From Peptococcaceae bacterium (GTDB taxonomy: Bacteria; Bacillota; Desulfotomaculia; Desulfotomaculales; Pelotomaculaceae): DNA of 61,973 nucleotides. Below, piece by piece: positions 10,029 through 20,468 of the stretch (its first letter is position 1; each line of letters opens with the position of its first letter). The position numbers and the translations under genes are program-made. Under the pieces are notes generated by a model. That model saw only the letters and a list, made by a program, of their open reading frames with translations, searched no databases and was not told the origin of the DNA. The stretch lies in NCBI GenBank assembly GCA_012518875.1, contig JAAYRI010000025.1:1-61973 (forward strand). The letters are read 5' to 3'.

Positions 10029-12044
10029 TTATTTTTCAGCCTCAGCTTCAGCTTTTGTCTTTTTAATGATGTCTTCAGCCTGGCGGGCAGGTACCTCTTC
10101 ATAACTGCTAAATTCCATGGTAAATGAACCGCGGCCCTGGGTCATTGATTTAAGGTCGATAGCATAACGGTACATTTGTGAAAGGGGAACAGTAGCCATA
10201 ATTTTTGTTAGCCGTCCAACCTGATCAGTCCCCAGCACCCGGCCACGCTTAGTATTAAAATCACCGATAATATCACCCATAAAGTTTTCCGGCACCATAA
10301 CCTCCACATTCATAATTGGTTCCAGTATGATCGGTTTGGCCTGTAATGCTCCTTTTTTAAAAGCCAGCGATGCTGCTATTTTAAAGGCTAGCTCGGAAGA
10401 GTCCACAGTATGGTATGAACCGTCATACAATGTGGCCTTGATCCCGGTTGTGGGAAAGCCGGCCAGTACCCCTTCCTGTAGGGCCTCACGCAGCCCTTTT
10501 TCCACTGCTGGAAAGTATTGCTTGGGAACTGAACCACCGAATATTTCCTCCTCAAATACAAAATCCTCTTCCGGACAGGGTTCAAAACGCATCCAAACAT
10601 GGCCGTATTGTCCCCTACCGCCTGATTGTTTTTTGTGTTTTCCTTCTACCTCTACCTTGGCCCTGATAGTCTCCCGGTAGGGCACCTTTGGGTCCTCTAT
10701 TTCCACGTCAACCCCAAATTTACGCTTGAGTTTTTCGATCATTGTATTGATATGCAGTTCACCCATACCGGTTAGCAAGGTCTGCTTAATCTCACTGTTT
10801 TTTTCCACCCTCATGGATGGATCCTCCTCCAAAAGTCTGGACAGGCCATCCCCCAATTTATCCTCATCATTTTTACTCTTGGGAGCAATAGCCACAGTTA
10901 AGGTGGGTGTTGGGAAATCAATTCCCTCCAGAGTCACAGGGTGATCCTTGTCACACAATGTATCGCCTGTGCCGGTATCTTGAAGTTTGACCACAACAGC
11001 AAGATCCCCTGTGGGAACAACATCTGTGGTCGTAGTGTTTTTGCCACGGACAAAGAGCACATTGCCAATCTTTTCGATTTTTTCTTTGCTGCTGTTAAAG
11101 GCAGTTGTGTCACTCTTGAAGCTGCCGCCGTATACACGCAGAAAATTCATTTTGCCCACGTAAGGGTCAGCAATGGTCTTGAATACCAGGGTTGACATAC
11201 TGTCCCCATTTTCCTCCGGTGCCGGCATAAAGTCTGCTACAAAATCCATCAAATGAGCGGCGCCAATATTTTTGGTAGCTGATCCGGTCAAAACAGGGAC
11301 TACATTGCGCAGGGCGATACTCTTTTTTAATCCGTCTTTTATCTCTTCTGGGCTTAGTTCCTCACCTTCGAGATATTTCATGGTCAGCTCATCATCACCC
11401 TCGGCAGCTGCTTCAATTAACTGTTCGCGGTAGAGATCCACCTCATCAGCAAGGTTAGCCGGTATGGGTATTTGTTTTCCTTTTCCTTCCCCTTCATAAG
11501 CAACACCACTGATCATATCTACCACACCGCTAAAGGTATCAAAGGATCCGAGAGGAATCTGCACCGGAACAAAATTAGCCTTGAACTTTGATTTAAGATC
11601 ACCCAGCACTTTTTCAAAATTTGCATTTTCCCGGTCCATTTTATTTATGAAAACAATTCTAGGCAGGTTGTATTCATCTGCTATGTCCCATATAACCTCA
11701 TGCTGGACCTCAACACCGTCCACAGCCGATAACACGAACATAGCCGAATCCGATACCCTTAATGCACCTTTAACCTCGCCTATAAAGTCCGAAAAACCAG
11801 GTGTATCCAGCAGGTTGATCTTAATACCGTTCCATTCACATGGAACCAAACTGGTGTGAATAGTAATTTGTTTTGATATTTCTTCCGGGTGGTAATCAGA
11901 AACTGTTGTGCCGTCTTCCACCCTACCCAGGCGGGACAGAATCCCGGTATTAAAGAGCATTGCCTCTACCAGGGAGGTTTTACCGGCACCACCGTGTGCT
12001 ACCACCCCCAGGTTGCGTATTTGCCCGGTTTGATAATTCCTCAA
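10029..12044 (-). CDS. Elongation factor G-like GTPase (EF-G paralog)
   Basis: G1 AHGGAGKTSL (not canonical AHIDAGKTT), DTPGFSDF, NKMDRENA, EF-G domains II-V. Confidence 0.9.
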   Translation of the reverse strand: MRNYQTGQIRNLGVVAHGGAGKTSLVEAMLFNTGILSRLGRVEDGTTVSDYHPEEISKQITIHTSLVPCEWNGIKINLLDTPGFSDFIGEVKGALRVSDSAMFVLSAVDGVEVQHEVIWDIADEYNLPRIVFINKMDRENANFEKVLGDLKSKFKANFVPVQIPLGSFDTFSGVVDMISGVAYEGEGKGKQIPIPANLADEVDLYREQLIEAAAEGDDELTMKYLEGEELSPEEIKDGLKKSIALRNVVPVLTGSATKNIGAAHLMDFVADFMPAPEENGDSMSTLVFKTIADPYVGKMNFLRVYGGSFKSDTTAFNSSKEKIEKIGNVLFVRGKNTTTTDVVPTGDLAVVVKLQDTGTGDTLCDKDHPVTLEGIDFPTPTLTVAIAPKSKNDEDKLGDGLSRLLEEDPSMRVEKNSEIKQTLLTGMGELHINTMIEKLKRKFGVDVEIEDPKVPYRETIRAKVEVEGKHKKQSGGRGQYGHVWMRFEPCPEEDFVFEEEIFGGSVPKQYFPAVEKGLREALQEGVLAGFPTTGIKATLYDGSYHTVDSSELAFKIAASLAFKKGALQAKPIILEPIMNVEVMVPENFMGDIIGDFNTKRGRVLGTDQVGRLTKIMATVPLSQMYRYAIDLKSMTQGRGSFTMEFSSYEEVPARQAEDIIKKTKAEAEAEK

Positions 12045-12419
12045 AATATGTGCCTCCTTTTGTAAATAATGGTTCCCCTAAACAGACTTTATATACTTAT
12101 TTAAAACCAAAACTGGGCCAATATGGATAAAAACAAAAAAGAAGAACCTTCTGGAAGTTCAACTGTTGTTAAAATTAGCTGCCCAAGTCTTAACCCAATT
12201 AAAGTTCCTTAGTATTTTACAGATGGTATTTCTACAGTAAATCTTTAAAATCCTTGTTTTTTTAGAAATTGAATTTATTTTTTATAAAAATCCTAGCCAA
12301 CTAGAACATCAACCATTCATAGGAAAAATAAGGCCGAATAGGTATAATGAGGAACCACCTCCCTACCAAATTTCATTGATCACAAAAGGGTAATGGGTAA
12401 AGGAAGGAAAGGTCTTACA

Positions 12420-13967
12420 ATGGCTAAACAATCATTCGTATATGGTGCTCTATTTCTTGTATTGTCCGCCTCTTTTAACAAAATCCTGGGTTTTGTCTAT
12501 CAAATATTGATGATTAGGCTCATCCTTCCCGAAGGCATGGGACTTGTGGCCATGGTTTACCCTATATATGTCCTGATTATTGTTTTGGCTACAGCCGGTA
12601 TACCCGTGGCTATTGCCAAGCTGGTAGCAGAGGAAATGGCAATGAATAACCCACGTGGTGCCTATAGAATATTTTTTACCTGTTTTATACTCTTAATCCT
12701 TACAAGTGTTTCGCTCAGTATCATTTGTTTACTATCTACACCGTTTTTACTTAAATATGTTTTTCCCAACCCAAAGGTTTATTATATTTTCCTAAGTCTA
12801 TTGCCAGGGGTAACAATTGTAGCATTATGTTCGGCTATTAGAGGGTTCTTCCAGGGTTTACAAAAAATGAAGCCGATTGCCGCAAGTCAGTCGTTAGAAC
12901 AACTAGTAAGAGTTATGTCCGGCCTTTTTTTTGCTCGTCTGTTTTTACCGAAAGGGGTGGAATATGCCGCAATTGGGGCCTCGCTTGGTGTAGTAATCGG
13001 TGAACTATCAGGATTTCTATTGATTACTATTTTTTATTTTAGGTGTCGTTCCAGGCCACCTGCCCAGGCATCCGTTGATCCGGCCAAATGTAGTGCCGGC
13101 AGCCTGGCGGCAAGAATATCCAGCCTGGCGGTGCCGGTCACATTGACACGGTTTGTTTCTACATTCTTTCTATCCCTCGATGCCATACTGATACCGCATC
13201 GCCTGCAGGTTAGCGGCATCAGTTTAGCAGGGGCCACCGCTATATATGGACAGTTTGTAGGCATAGCCCAAAGCCTTCTATTCGTGCCGGGCATAATTAC
13301 TATGTCCCTGGCCACCGCTTTAGTCCCTGCCATATCAGATGCCATTTCTATAGACAAATTTCACCTCGTGCGTTCTAGGTGTGAGACAGCAATTAGAATG
13401 ACCATCCTGGCCGGCATACCCTTTGCAGTTATATTTATTCTTCTTGGTAATAGAATCTGCGGCTATGTTTTCGGTTACCCGGAGGCAGGAAATAGTTTAA
13501 GAATCCTTGCCATGGGTGGACCCTTCCTTTATCTGCAGCAAACCACCACCGGCATCCTGCACGGCATGGGAAAGGCTGTCCTCCCCTTTAAAAACCTTTT
13601 TATAGCCTCAATTTTTAAGCTATGTGCCCTTTTCTATCTAACCGGGTTGCCACATCTGGGCATTTATGGCGCCGCTGCCGCCACAGCCACAAGTTTCGCC
13701 TTGATGGCTATTTTGAACATGATCGATATCAGAAATCAAACCGGACTAATTATTGACGTTAAAAGAATAATATTAAAACCGTTGGCAGCGGCCACTGCAA
13801 TGGCTATAGTGCTCTTCTTCTCATATGAAACCCTTTCCGGTCAGGCCGGTTCAGAAATGTTTGTCATGTTCAGCTCCATGGCTGCAGGTGTTTTGGGGTA
13901 TATGCTGTTGTTGATCATTAACGGGGGGATTGATAAAAAAGATTTATCAATGCTAAGGGGGTTATAG
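12420..13967 (+). CDS. SpoVB/MurJ-like polysaccharide flippase (MATE/MOP superfamily)
   Basis: MAKQSFVYGALFLVLSASFNKILGFVYQILMIRLI... multi-TM; ATG at 12420 has an RBS (ggaaagg) better than the ORF-track start. Confidence 0.85.
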   Translation: MAKQSFVYGALFLVLSASFNKILGFVYQILMIRLILPEGMGLVAMVYPIYVLIIVLATAGIPVAIAKLVAEEMAMNNPRGAYRIFFTCFILLILTSVSLSIICLLSTPFLLKYVFPNPKVYYIFLSLLPGVTIVALCSAIRGFFQGLQKMKPIAASQSLEQLVRVMSGLFFARLFLPKGVEYAAIGASLGVVIGELSGFLLITIFYFRCRSRPPAQASVDPAKCSAGSLAARISSLAVPVTLTRFVSTFFLSLDAILIPHRLQVSGISLAGATAIYGQFVGIAQSLLFVPGIITMSLATALVPAISDAISIDKFHLVRSRCETAIRMTILAGIPFAVIFILLGNRICGYVFGYPEAGNSLRILAMGGPFLYLQQTTTGILHGMGKAVLPFKNLFIASIFKLCALFYLTGLPHLGIYGAAAATATSFALMAILNMIDIRNQTGLIIDVKRIILKPLAAATAMAIVLFFSYETLSGQAGSEMFVMFSSMAAGVLGYMLLLIINGGIDKKDLSMLRGL

Positions 13968-14735
13968 ATCAGGCGCCTGGCCGCCTATTTTTTTACAGAT
14001 GTTTTCCAGTCTATTCATAAAATCATAATCCGTCAGGTCAAATTGGACTGGGGTCATTGATATATATCCTTCCCTAATGGCCCAAACATCCGTCTCCGGG
14101 TCATCTTTGTCCAGATCAAAAGGTTCACCACCCATCCAAAAATAAACCCTGCCCCTGGGATCAATCCTTTTGTCGAATATATTTACATACCTTCTATCAC
14201 CCAACCTGGTCACTTTTATACCGCGGGGAGCACAGGGAGGCGTATTTATGTTTAGCAGGGTGCGCGGTGAAAGCTCGCCGTCTATAGCAGAAACCACTTC
14301 TTTAATTATTTTGGATGAAAAGGAAAAATCATTAAACTCAAAGCTGGCCAGTGATATGGCTATAGAAGGAATGTCGTTAATCATCCCTTCCACTGCCGCC
14401 GAAACGGTGCCTGAATAGAGTACATCCGTACCCAGGTTGGGCCCGAAATTTATTCCTGATACAACCAGGTCGGGTGGTTCCGGCAGTAATGCTTCTAGTC
14501 CCAATTTAACACAGTCGGCCGGGGTGCCGTCAACCTCCCAACCTATAGCGCTGGACCCTGGGTAAGTCCATTCCTTAACCCGTAGTGGTCTGTCCAGCGT
14601 GATTTTATGACCGGTGGCGCTTCTTTCACGATCCGGTGCCACAACATAGACCTGATGCTGATCCTGCAGTGATTCCCTCAATGCATTTAAGCCGGTGGCC
14701 CGGATACCGTCATCGTTACTAATTAATATTTTCAT
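13962..14735 (-). CDS. surE: 5'/3'-nucleotidase SurE
   Basis: MKILISNDDGIRATG, VAPDRERSATGH, VSGINFGPNLGTDVLYSGTVSAA; 3' end overlaps the flippase gene by 6 nt (convergent). Confidence 0.95.
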   Translation of the reverse strand: MKILISNDDGIRATGLNALRESLQDQHQVYVVAPDRERSATGHKITLDRPLRVKEWTYPGSSAIGWEVDGTPADCVKLGLEALLPEPPDLVVSGINFGPNLGTDVLYSGTVSAAVEGMINDIPSIAISLASFEFNDFSFSSKIIKEVVSAIDGELSPRTLLNINTPPCAPRGIKVTRLGDRRYVNIFDKRIDPRGRVYFWMGGEPFDLDKDDPETDVWAIREGYISMTPVQFDLTDYDFMNRLENICKKIGGQAPDL

Positions 14736-14747
14736 AATCCGTCTCCA

Positions 14748-14936
14748 TTAAATTTCATAGATAGAAATACTCATAGTCTCGTTTAATTTGTTTTTTGTTA
14801 GCCCAAAGATGACTCCTTTATCCTTTAAGGTTTTGTTTAAAAAATCAACTACCTTGTACATATCATCATATGTTTTGAAGCTCCTTACGGCAATTAAATC
14901 AAGTCCTGCTCCCCCAGAATGCTTTATTTCTTTCAT
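14748..14936 (-). CDS. YpmA-like / DUF4264 small protein
   Basis: DDMYKVVDFLNKTLKDKGVIFGLTKN resembles B. subtilis YpmA pattern. Confidence 0.65.
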   Translation of the reverse strand: MKEIKHSGGAGLDLIAVRSFKTYDDMYKVVDFLNKTLKDKGVIFGLTKNKLNETMSISIYEI

Positions 14937-15007
14937 GTCTAGAAATGGCCACCTCCACTAGGGATATTCAATACAAATATGCGAACGCGTCACCAATTTG
15001 GACCCAA

Positions 15008-15568
15008 TTATCCCTTAATTAGAGAGAATGCCTCCGCCCTGGTGGCTTCGTTCTTTTGAAACCCACCCCTTACAGCTGAGGTTATGGTTTTTGATCCTGG
15101 CTTTTTCACACCCCGAAATGTCATACACATATGCTCCGCCTCAATTACAACCAGGACACCGTATGCATTTAATGTGTTCATGATACTGTCTGCAATTTGG
15201 GTTGTCAGACGTTCCTGTAGCTGGGGCCGTCGGGCATAACCGTCCACTACCCGCGCTAATTTCGAAAGACCGGTAACATTTCCTTTGCGGGGTATATAGG
15301 CCACATGCGCTTTACCGTAAAATGGCAACAAGTGATGCTCGCACATGGAGTATAACGGGATATCTTTTACGATTACCATTTCATTATGCTGTTCGGAAAA
15401 TATTTTTTCTAAATGTTTTTCGGGGTCTTCGTGCAATCCTTTGAATATTTCTGCGTACATTCTTGCCACCCTGGCCGGTGTTTCCCTAAGACCCTCCCGC
15501 TCAGGGTTTTCACCAATAGCCTCGAGAATTAGTCTAACAGCGTGTTTAATTTTCTTTTCATCAAACAT
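15008..15568 (-). CDS. folE: GTP cyclohydrolase I
   Basis: [48 protein letters not shown]. Confidence 0.95.
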   Translation of the reverse strand: MFDEKKIKHAVRLILEAIGENPEREGLRETPARVARMYAEIFKGLHEDPEKHLEKIFSEQHNEMVIVKDIPLYSMCEHHLLPFYGKAHVAYIPRKGNVTGLSKLARVVDGYARRPQLQERLTTQIADSIMNTLNAYGVLVVIEAEHMCMTFRGVKKPGSKTITSAVRGGFQKNEATRAEAFSLIKG

Positions 15569-15723
15569 TTTCGGCTCTCCCCGTAAAATATTACTATATA
15601 AATTACTTACATCTGGTTTTCTTAGAATACATTCCCGTCCTCATTATAATTTTCCCCTGATTAAAATTGATATTCTTACAAACAATAAACACTGACAACA
15701 ACATTTTTACCGGAGGTATTTAA

Positions 15724-15900
15724 ATGGGTAGGTTTACAAAAGGAAACAACTTTGTCCACAAAAAAACCGGCTCAGCTACAATGATCAACCTGGATGGCGG
15801 GGAACATGATTTTGTTGATAGTGATGCAATAGCCGACAAAAAGAACAAAATAAAACCAAAAAAACAAACAAGGCTAGCCAGCCGGCCTAAAAACAAATAA
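15724..15900 (+). CDS. Hypothetical basic 58-aa protein
   Basis: MGRFTKGNNFVHKKTGSATMINLDGGEHDFVDSDAIADKKNKIKPKKQTRLASRPKNK; strong ggaggt RBS upstream. Confidence 0.6.
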   Translation: MGRFTKGNNFVHKKTGSATMINLDGGEHDFVDSDAIADKKNKIKPKKQTRLASRPKNK

Positions 15901-16101
15901 TCGACCGGCCCATGCCTGTTCCAATCGTGGTTACACTACATTAGCCTTTTTCCACTATGGTTCGGCATGAAATGAAAAAATCCCGGATGGTATGGCAGTG
16001 AATACTATAAGCAAGAAAATCCTGATCTTTATAGGTTTTAGTGTCATATTTAATAACTAGTTACATAAAGATAATTATAAATAGTTTCTGGGGGTGATGC
16101 A

Positions 16102-16494
16102 ATGTCTTTGGTAAATGGGGACAATATTATATCCGGGTTTAAACCAAATGCCATTATACAGGGGATAGTAATAACTCTGGTATTATCACTTGTTTTCAGT
16201 ATTGCTGCCGGTCTGATCTATCATTTTTCATCTTTAACCGAATTTGCTCTCCCATGGTTTGCTGTCGGGGTTCTGGCTGTGAGTTCATTTATAGGTTCCG
16301 CCGGAGCCGGAAGGAATGCCGGCACCATGGGAATTTATCATGGCGCCATTGTAGGTCTAGCCTTTTTTTTGATTGTTTGTCTGGTTGGCAGTCTTATTTT
16401 AACGAGTTTAGCTGCTACAGGAATTGTATATAAATTTATAGTCACCACAACCTCAGGAGCATTAGGTGGTATGGTTGGGGTCGGTATGTCATAA
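16102..16494 (+). CDS. TIGR04086-like small membrane protein
   Basis: Four predicted TM segments, Gly-rich (SSFIGSAGAGRNAGTMGIYHGAIVGLAF). Confidence 0.6.
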   Translation: MSLVNGDNIISGFKPNAIIQGIVITLVLSLVFSIAAGLIYHFSSLTEFALPWFAVGVLAVSSFIGSAGAGRNAGTMGIYHGAIVGLAFFLIVCLVGSLILTSLAATGIVYKFIVTTTSGALGGMVGVGMS

Positions 16495-16563
16495 TAATAA
16501 CTAAAAAACGTTGCCTAACACCAGGTTTAGATTTTACCCGATAATTTTTTCATCACAATATAT

Positions 16564-16596
16564 AAAATACTTTGTCCATTGTGAACAAAGTATTTT
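16564..16596. terminator. Bidirectional terminator
   Basis: aaaatactttgt-ccattgtga-acaaagtatttt between convergent genes. Confidence 0.75.
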
Positions 16597-16627
16597 ATTT
16601 GTTGTACCAGGCATCTACCGCCTACCA

Positions 16628-17422
16628 TTAGTAAATGATTTTTTCTTTATGACTATAAATGTTAAATTTTTGCCCCCGGGCAAAACCGATCACAGTAACA
16701 CCAAACCTATCGGCTAGTTCTAGGGCTAGTTGCGTAGGCGCTGATCGAGAAACCACCAAAGGTACTCCTCTTCGGACAGCCTTAATCAGTATTTCCGAGG
16801 ATACCCTACCACTCAACAAAAGGATTTTATCGGCATTATTTATTTGGTTCAAAAAAGAATAGCCGAGGACTCGGTCAACCGCATTATGTCGACCAATATC
16901 CTCATACATGACAAACATGTTTTTACTATCCGCCAGCGCCGCACCATGCACTCCACCAGTTAGACGGAAGGTGGAGGACTTTTCTTCCAGCAAATCGATC
17001 AGCCTCGGTACCATATCGGCTAAAAAGCCTGCTGAAGATTCAACCGGGGATAGTTTGTCCACATCATTGCCGGATGGTGAAGCCCCTTTTTTGTCAACAT
17101 TATAGCCGGCAGTCTGTTGTTGGTGGCCCTTTTTTTGGGTTGTCGCTGCGGTAGTCTCAACGCGCACCCATTTTTCTTTATCATTGCAGTTAATTTTTTT
17201 TATATCCCCTAGATCCTGCAAAAGTCCTTCGCTAAGCAAAAAACCCACGGCTAGCTCTCTATAGGCAATAGGTGAGCAAACCAGGGTAGCAATTTCTAGC
17301 CCGTTTAGGAATACCGTTAAAAACGCCTCATTTACAATCATGGTGTACCCTTGTTGCATGACACCCTCTTCATATAAAACAATATTTTGTTTTTGATATA
17401 TTGGCAATTGGATCCCAGACAT
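16628..17422 (-). CDS. fdhD: FdhD-like formate dehydrogenase accessory protein (CxxC motif missing)
   Basis: ELAVGFLLSEGLL, LTGGVHGAAL, YEDIGRHNAVDRVLG, SGRVSSEILIKAVRRGVP; no cysteine pair in the catalytic loop. Confidence 0.8.
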   Translation of the reverse strand: MSGIQLPIYQKQNIVLYEEGVMQQGYTMIVNEAFLTVFLNGLEIATLVCSPIAYRELAVGFLLSEGLLQDLGDIKKINCNDKEKWVRVETTAATTQKKGHQQQTAGYNVDKKGASPSGNDVDKLSPVESSAGFLADMVPRLIDLLEEKSSTFRLTGGVHGAALADSKNMFVMYEDIGRHNAVDRVLGYSFLNQINNADKILLLSGRVSSEILIKAVRRGVPLVVSRSAPTQLALELADRFGVTVIGFARGQKFNIYSHKEKIIY

Positions 17423-17611
17423 GACATTCCCTCCTGTTCGACAGCCCTTTGCTTTTTAAAAAACAATATACCCCTGAACATAATTATAGCATGATTAGAT
17501 TCTCCATAAGGAGTAGTATCTCCTTTCCCCATTAAAACAGCAACCCCCAGACATTTTTTATGCTGGAGGCTGCATGTATTATACTGATCCATCAGTTGTT
17601 GTTTATGGTTC

Positions 17612-18454
17612 CTAGTACTCCTTGGGCATACCTTTCAGTTCGGCCTGGCTGAAAACAGGTCCATCCACACAAACAAATTTGGATCCAATGTTGCAACGGC
17701 CACATTTGCCCAGGCAGCATTTCATCCTCATTTCAAGGGTGGTGATAATCTGTTCATCCTTAAAGCCCAGCTTCGCGAAAACAGGCAAGGTAAACTTAAT
17801 CATGATTGGTGGACCGGCAATGATTGCTACCTTATTTTTAGGTGAAGGAGCAACCTCCTCCACGTAGTTGGGCACAAAACCAACATGGCCCTTCCAGTCA
17901 TCTTGCGGGCGGTCGATGGTGGTATATATCCCAGTGTTGTGGAGCTTGGGCCAGCGTTCGGCCAGATCACCCTTAAAGCACATATCATCTACTGATCGTG
18001 CACCATAAAGAACCTCCACCCTGCCGTAGTCACTACGATACTGATCGGAAAGGGCAAAGTCAATCAATGAACGAATAGGCGCCAGGGCAAAACCGCCACC
18101 CACGAAAAACAAATCCTTACCTTTCATAGCCTCATAAGGAAACCAGTTTCCATATGGGCCCCGCACACCAAATTTTTGGCCTACCTCCATCTGATGTAGG
18201 ACTTCAGTTAATCTGCCGACTCGTTTAACAGTGAACTCAAGGAACTTCCCCCTGGTAGGAGATGATGTGATGGAGATGGTGGATTCACCCTCACCAAACA
18301 CAGATAGCATACATACCTGACCCGGTTTATTACCAAAGTTCTCCATGATTTCCGGGTCATCAAATTCTACCGTAAAAGTCTTAACATCACTGGTTTCGTC
18401 AACGATTTTGGTAATTGTCACGGGATATGGCGTCAGAGCAGTAGGATTAGGCAT
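17612..18454 (-). CDS. flxA: FlxA-like FAD/NAD-binding oxidoreductase (2Fe-2S C-terminal motif)
   Basis: GPYGNWFPYEAMKGKDLFFVGGGFALAPIRSLI; C-terminal MKCCLGKCGRCNIG..VCVDGPVF. Confidence 0.85.
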   Translation of the reverse strand: MPNPTALTPYPVTITKIVDETSDVKTFTVEFDDPEIMENFGNKPGQVCMLSVFGEGESTISITSSPTRGKFLEFTVKRVGRLTEVLHQMEVGQKFGVRGPYGNWFPYEAMKGKDLFFVGGGFALAPIRSLIDFALSDQYRSDYGRVEVLYGARSVDDMCFKGDLAERWPKLHNTGIYTTIDRPQDDWKGHVGFVPNYVEEVAPSPKNKVAIIAGPPIMIKFTLPVFAKLGFKDEQIITTLEMRMKCCLGKCGRCNIGSKFVCVDGPVFSQAELKGMPKEY

Positions 18455-19499
18455 TCTGCGCCACCTCCTTCAAGTCATTGATAATTTTAGTAATGTCGAT
18501 ATTAACCGGACATTTCCTAATACAGCGGCCACAACCCACACAGCCAACCATATTGTACCTGTCCAGATGGTACTTCAACTTGTGCATGAAGCGGTTACGG
18601 ATGCGCTCCTTCCTGGTCGGACGCGGGTTATGTCCACCCGCCATGAGCGTATATTCCGGGTACATACAGGAGTCCCAGCAGCGGATGCGATCACCTGTAA
18701 TATCACCGGTAGTAAAGTCAAAGATATCAAAACAGTGACAGGTTGGACATACATAGGTGCATGTTCCGCAACCAATGCATTTTTTGTACGGATCCTCGTC
18801 CCAATAGGCCAATTCAAAATCGCTGTCCAACAGCTCCTTCACACCGGTCAGATCAACCTTTTTGACAAATTCACCGGCTAGTTTTTTGGCCAGTTCCTCT
18901 TTGTCTTTGGCCAGTTGATCCGTATTTTCGCTGCTGAAGAATTGGCTATTTGCATCTACTAAAGCCTGGCCTTTGTCAGTATTAATTTCCACATAGTACT
19001 TGTCACCAATTTCAGTAAACAAAAGATCTGAGCCCGTCCCATCACATGGCCCACCTCCAAAAGCATAGCAGAAGCAGGTGCTGAGGACCTTTGAACAACT
19101 CAAACCGATGATTACTGTGTTTTCACGTTTGCTGGAGTAAAATTCGTCACCAAATTTTTCCCCTTCGAAAACCGGATCCAAGGTTGTTATCGCTTTGATG
19201 TCGCATGGGCGCGCGCCAAAAAGCACTGTTTTCTTGGCGCTTTCAGGTTTGACAATCTCTAGTGAATCCCCCGTATATGTGTAAGAAAAAATCTTTTCGC
19301 TCTGGGGTAGAAAACACCCTTTGGGGGATACATCCGAATTGGTGTAATCCAGAAATGCATCCTGGGCAGAAGATATTTTTTTAAATAATGTTATTGTTTC
19401 TTCCTTTACGGGTGCAACCAGATCATAATCCTTCGCTAATTTATCCAACAGCCCAGACAGTTGCCCCTTATTTACAATTTTTGCCTTCAATCTCAGCAC
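18447..19499 (-). CDS. flxC: 4Fe-4S dicluster protein (AsrA/FlxC-like)
   Basis: CIGCGTCTYVCPTCHCFD and CVGCGRCIRKCPVNIDI; within hdr-flx gene order. Confidence 0.75.
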   Translation of the reverse strand: MLRLKAKIVNKGQLSGLLDKLAKDYDLVAPVKEETITLFKKISSAQDAFLDYTNSDVSPKGCFLPQSEKIFSYTYTGDSLEIVKPESAKKTVLFGARPCDIKAITTLDPVFEGEKFGDEFYSSKRENTVIIGLSCSKVLSTCFCYAFGGGPCDGTGSDLLFTEIGDKYYVEINTDKGQALVDANSQFFSSENTDQLAKDKEELAKKLAGEFVKKVDLTGVKELLDSDFELAYWDEDPYKKCIGCGTCTYVCPTCHCFDIFDFTTGDITGDRIRCWDSCMYPEYTLMAGGHNPRPTRKERIRNRFMHKLKYHLDRYNMVGCVGCGRCIRKCPVNIDITKIINDLKEVAQNA

Positions 19500-19505
19500 C
19501 TCCTT

Positions 19506-20468
19506 TTACATAAACTCCTCGGGATCGCCAAGGGAGAATTCACCCAGCGCCGACAGCAATCCCTGTTTTGAACCTGGTGTTGGAGAATCAAATAAATCCT
19601 TAAGATCCTTGTGGATCTTCTGGTTCAGCTTACGAATCGGAATATCCATGGGGCAGACGCGGTCGCATTCACCGCAGTCCACGCAGCGCCCTGCCACGTG
19701 AAAAGCCCTGGTGATATGGAATACAGTGTTCTCCGAGAGGTTGGTCCGCTTGGAAACCCACATCGGCTTCATCTGGTCAAACACACAGAGCGCACAGGTA
19801 CAAACACTACATACATTACGACAGGCATAGCAACGCAGGCAGCGGCTAAATTGCTTGTCCCAGTAGGCACTCTTCTCTTCAAGCCCCAGCTGTTCCAGCT
19901 CTTCTACCTCAGCAAATCTTTCTGCATAATTCTTTACAGGCAGCTCTTCACCGATAGTGAAGTCTGCTATTACAGGGTTAGGGTTTTCACAAACCAGGCA
20001 CCTGTGCAACATATAGTCCTTTTTGTTAAAGGTGTGATCACCGGTGCTGGTTTTCACCACAAAACTATCCCCATTGTCAACTGTTTCTTTCAGGGCAGCA
20101 TCGGGCTTAATTTCATCTGCAACCTTTTGCCATTCAAGCTGTCCGGCGCAAGGCACACCGATTACTACTATTTTGTCCCGGCTAATCTGGTTATCGTCCA
20201 GGAGCCTAATGACAGACCTGGAGTCACAACCCTTAACCACAACGGCCACATTTCCCGGCGCGTTTTTGTAGTCAATCAGGTATTTAGCCAGGTTGTTGGC
20301 ACAGAACGGTCCCCAGGTCAGTGCGGACACACCTTCAGGGCTATCGATAAATACAGGTGTGGTCCGGGCTAACTCCGTTCCTTGGCCAAAGCCTATCACT
20401 AGATCGACCTTTTTCTCTTCCAGGAGCTTTTTTGCTTGCTCTCTGATTTGCTTGGTTAGATTCATCAT
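19506..20468 (-). CDS. flxB: 4Fe-4S protein (FlxB-like)
   Basis: CLRCYACRNVCSVCTCALC, CVDCGECDRVCPMDIPI; ATG overlaps the readthrough stop of flxD (ATGA). Confidence 0.75.
   Translation of the reverse strand: MMNLTKQIREQAKKLLEEKKVDLVIGFGQGTELARTTPVFIDSPEGVSALTWGPFCANNLAKYLIDYKNAPGNVAVVVKGCDSRSVIRLLDDNQISRDKIVVIGVPCAGQLEWQKVADEIKPDAALKETVDNGDSFVVKTSTGDHTFNKKDYMLHRCLVCENPNPVIADFTIGEELPVKNYAERFAEVEELEQLGLEEKSAYWDKQFSRCLRCYACRNVCSVCTCALCVFDQMKPMWVSKRTNLSENTVFHITRAFHVAGRCVDCGECDRVCPMDIPIRKLNQKIHKDLKDLFDSPTPGSKQGLLSALGEFSLGDPEEFM

Noticed and set aside
19611-20372. 253-aa plus-strand ORF antisense to flxB
   Set aside because: Fully antisense to a strongly conserved iron-sulfur protein; no recognisable domain or RBS; shadow ORF.
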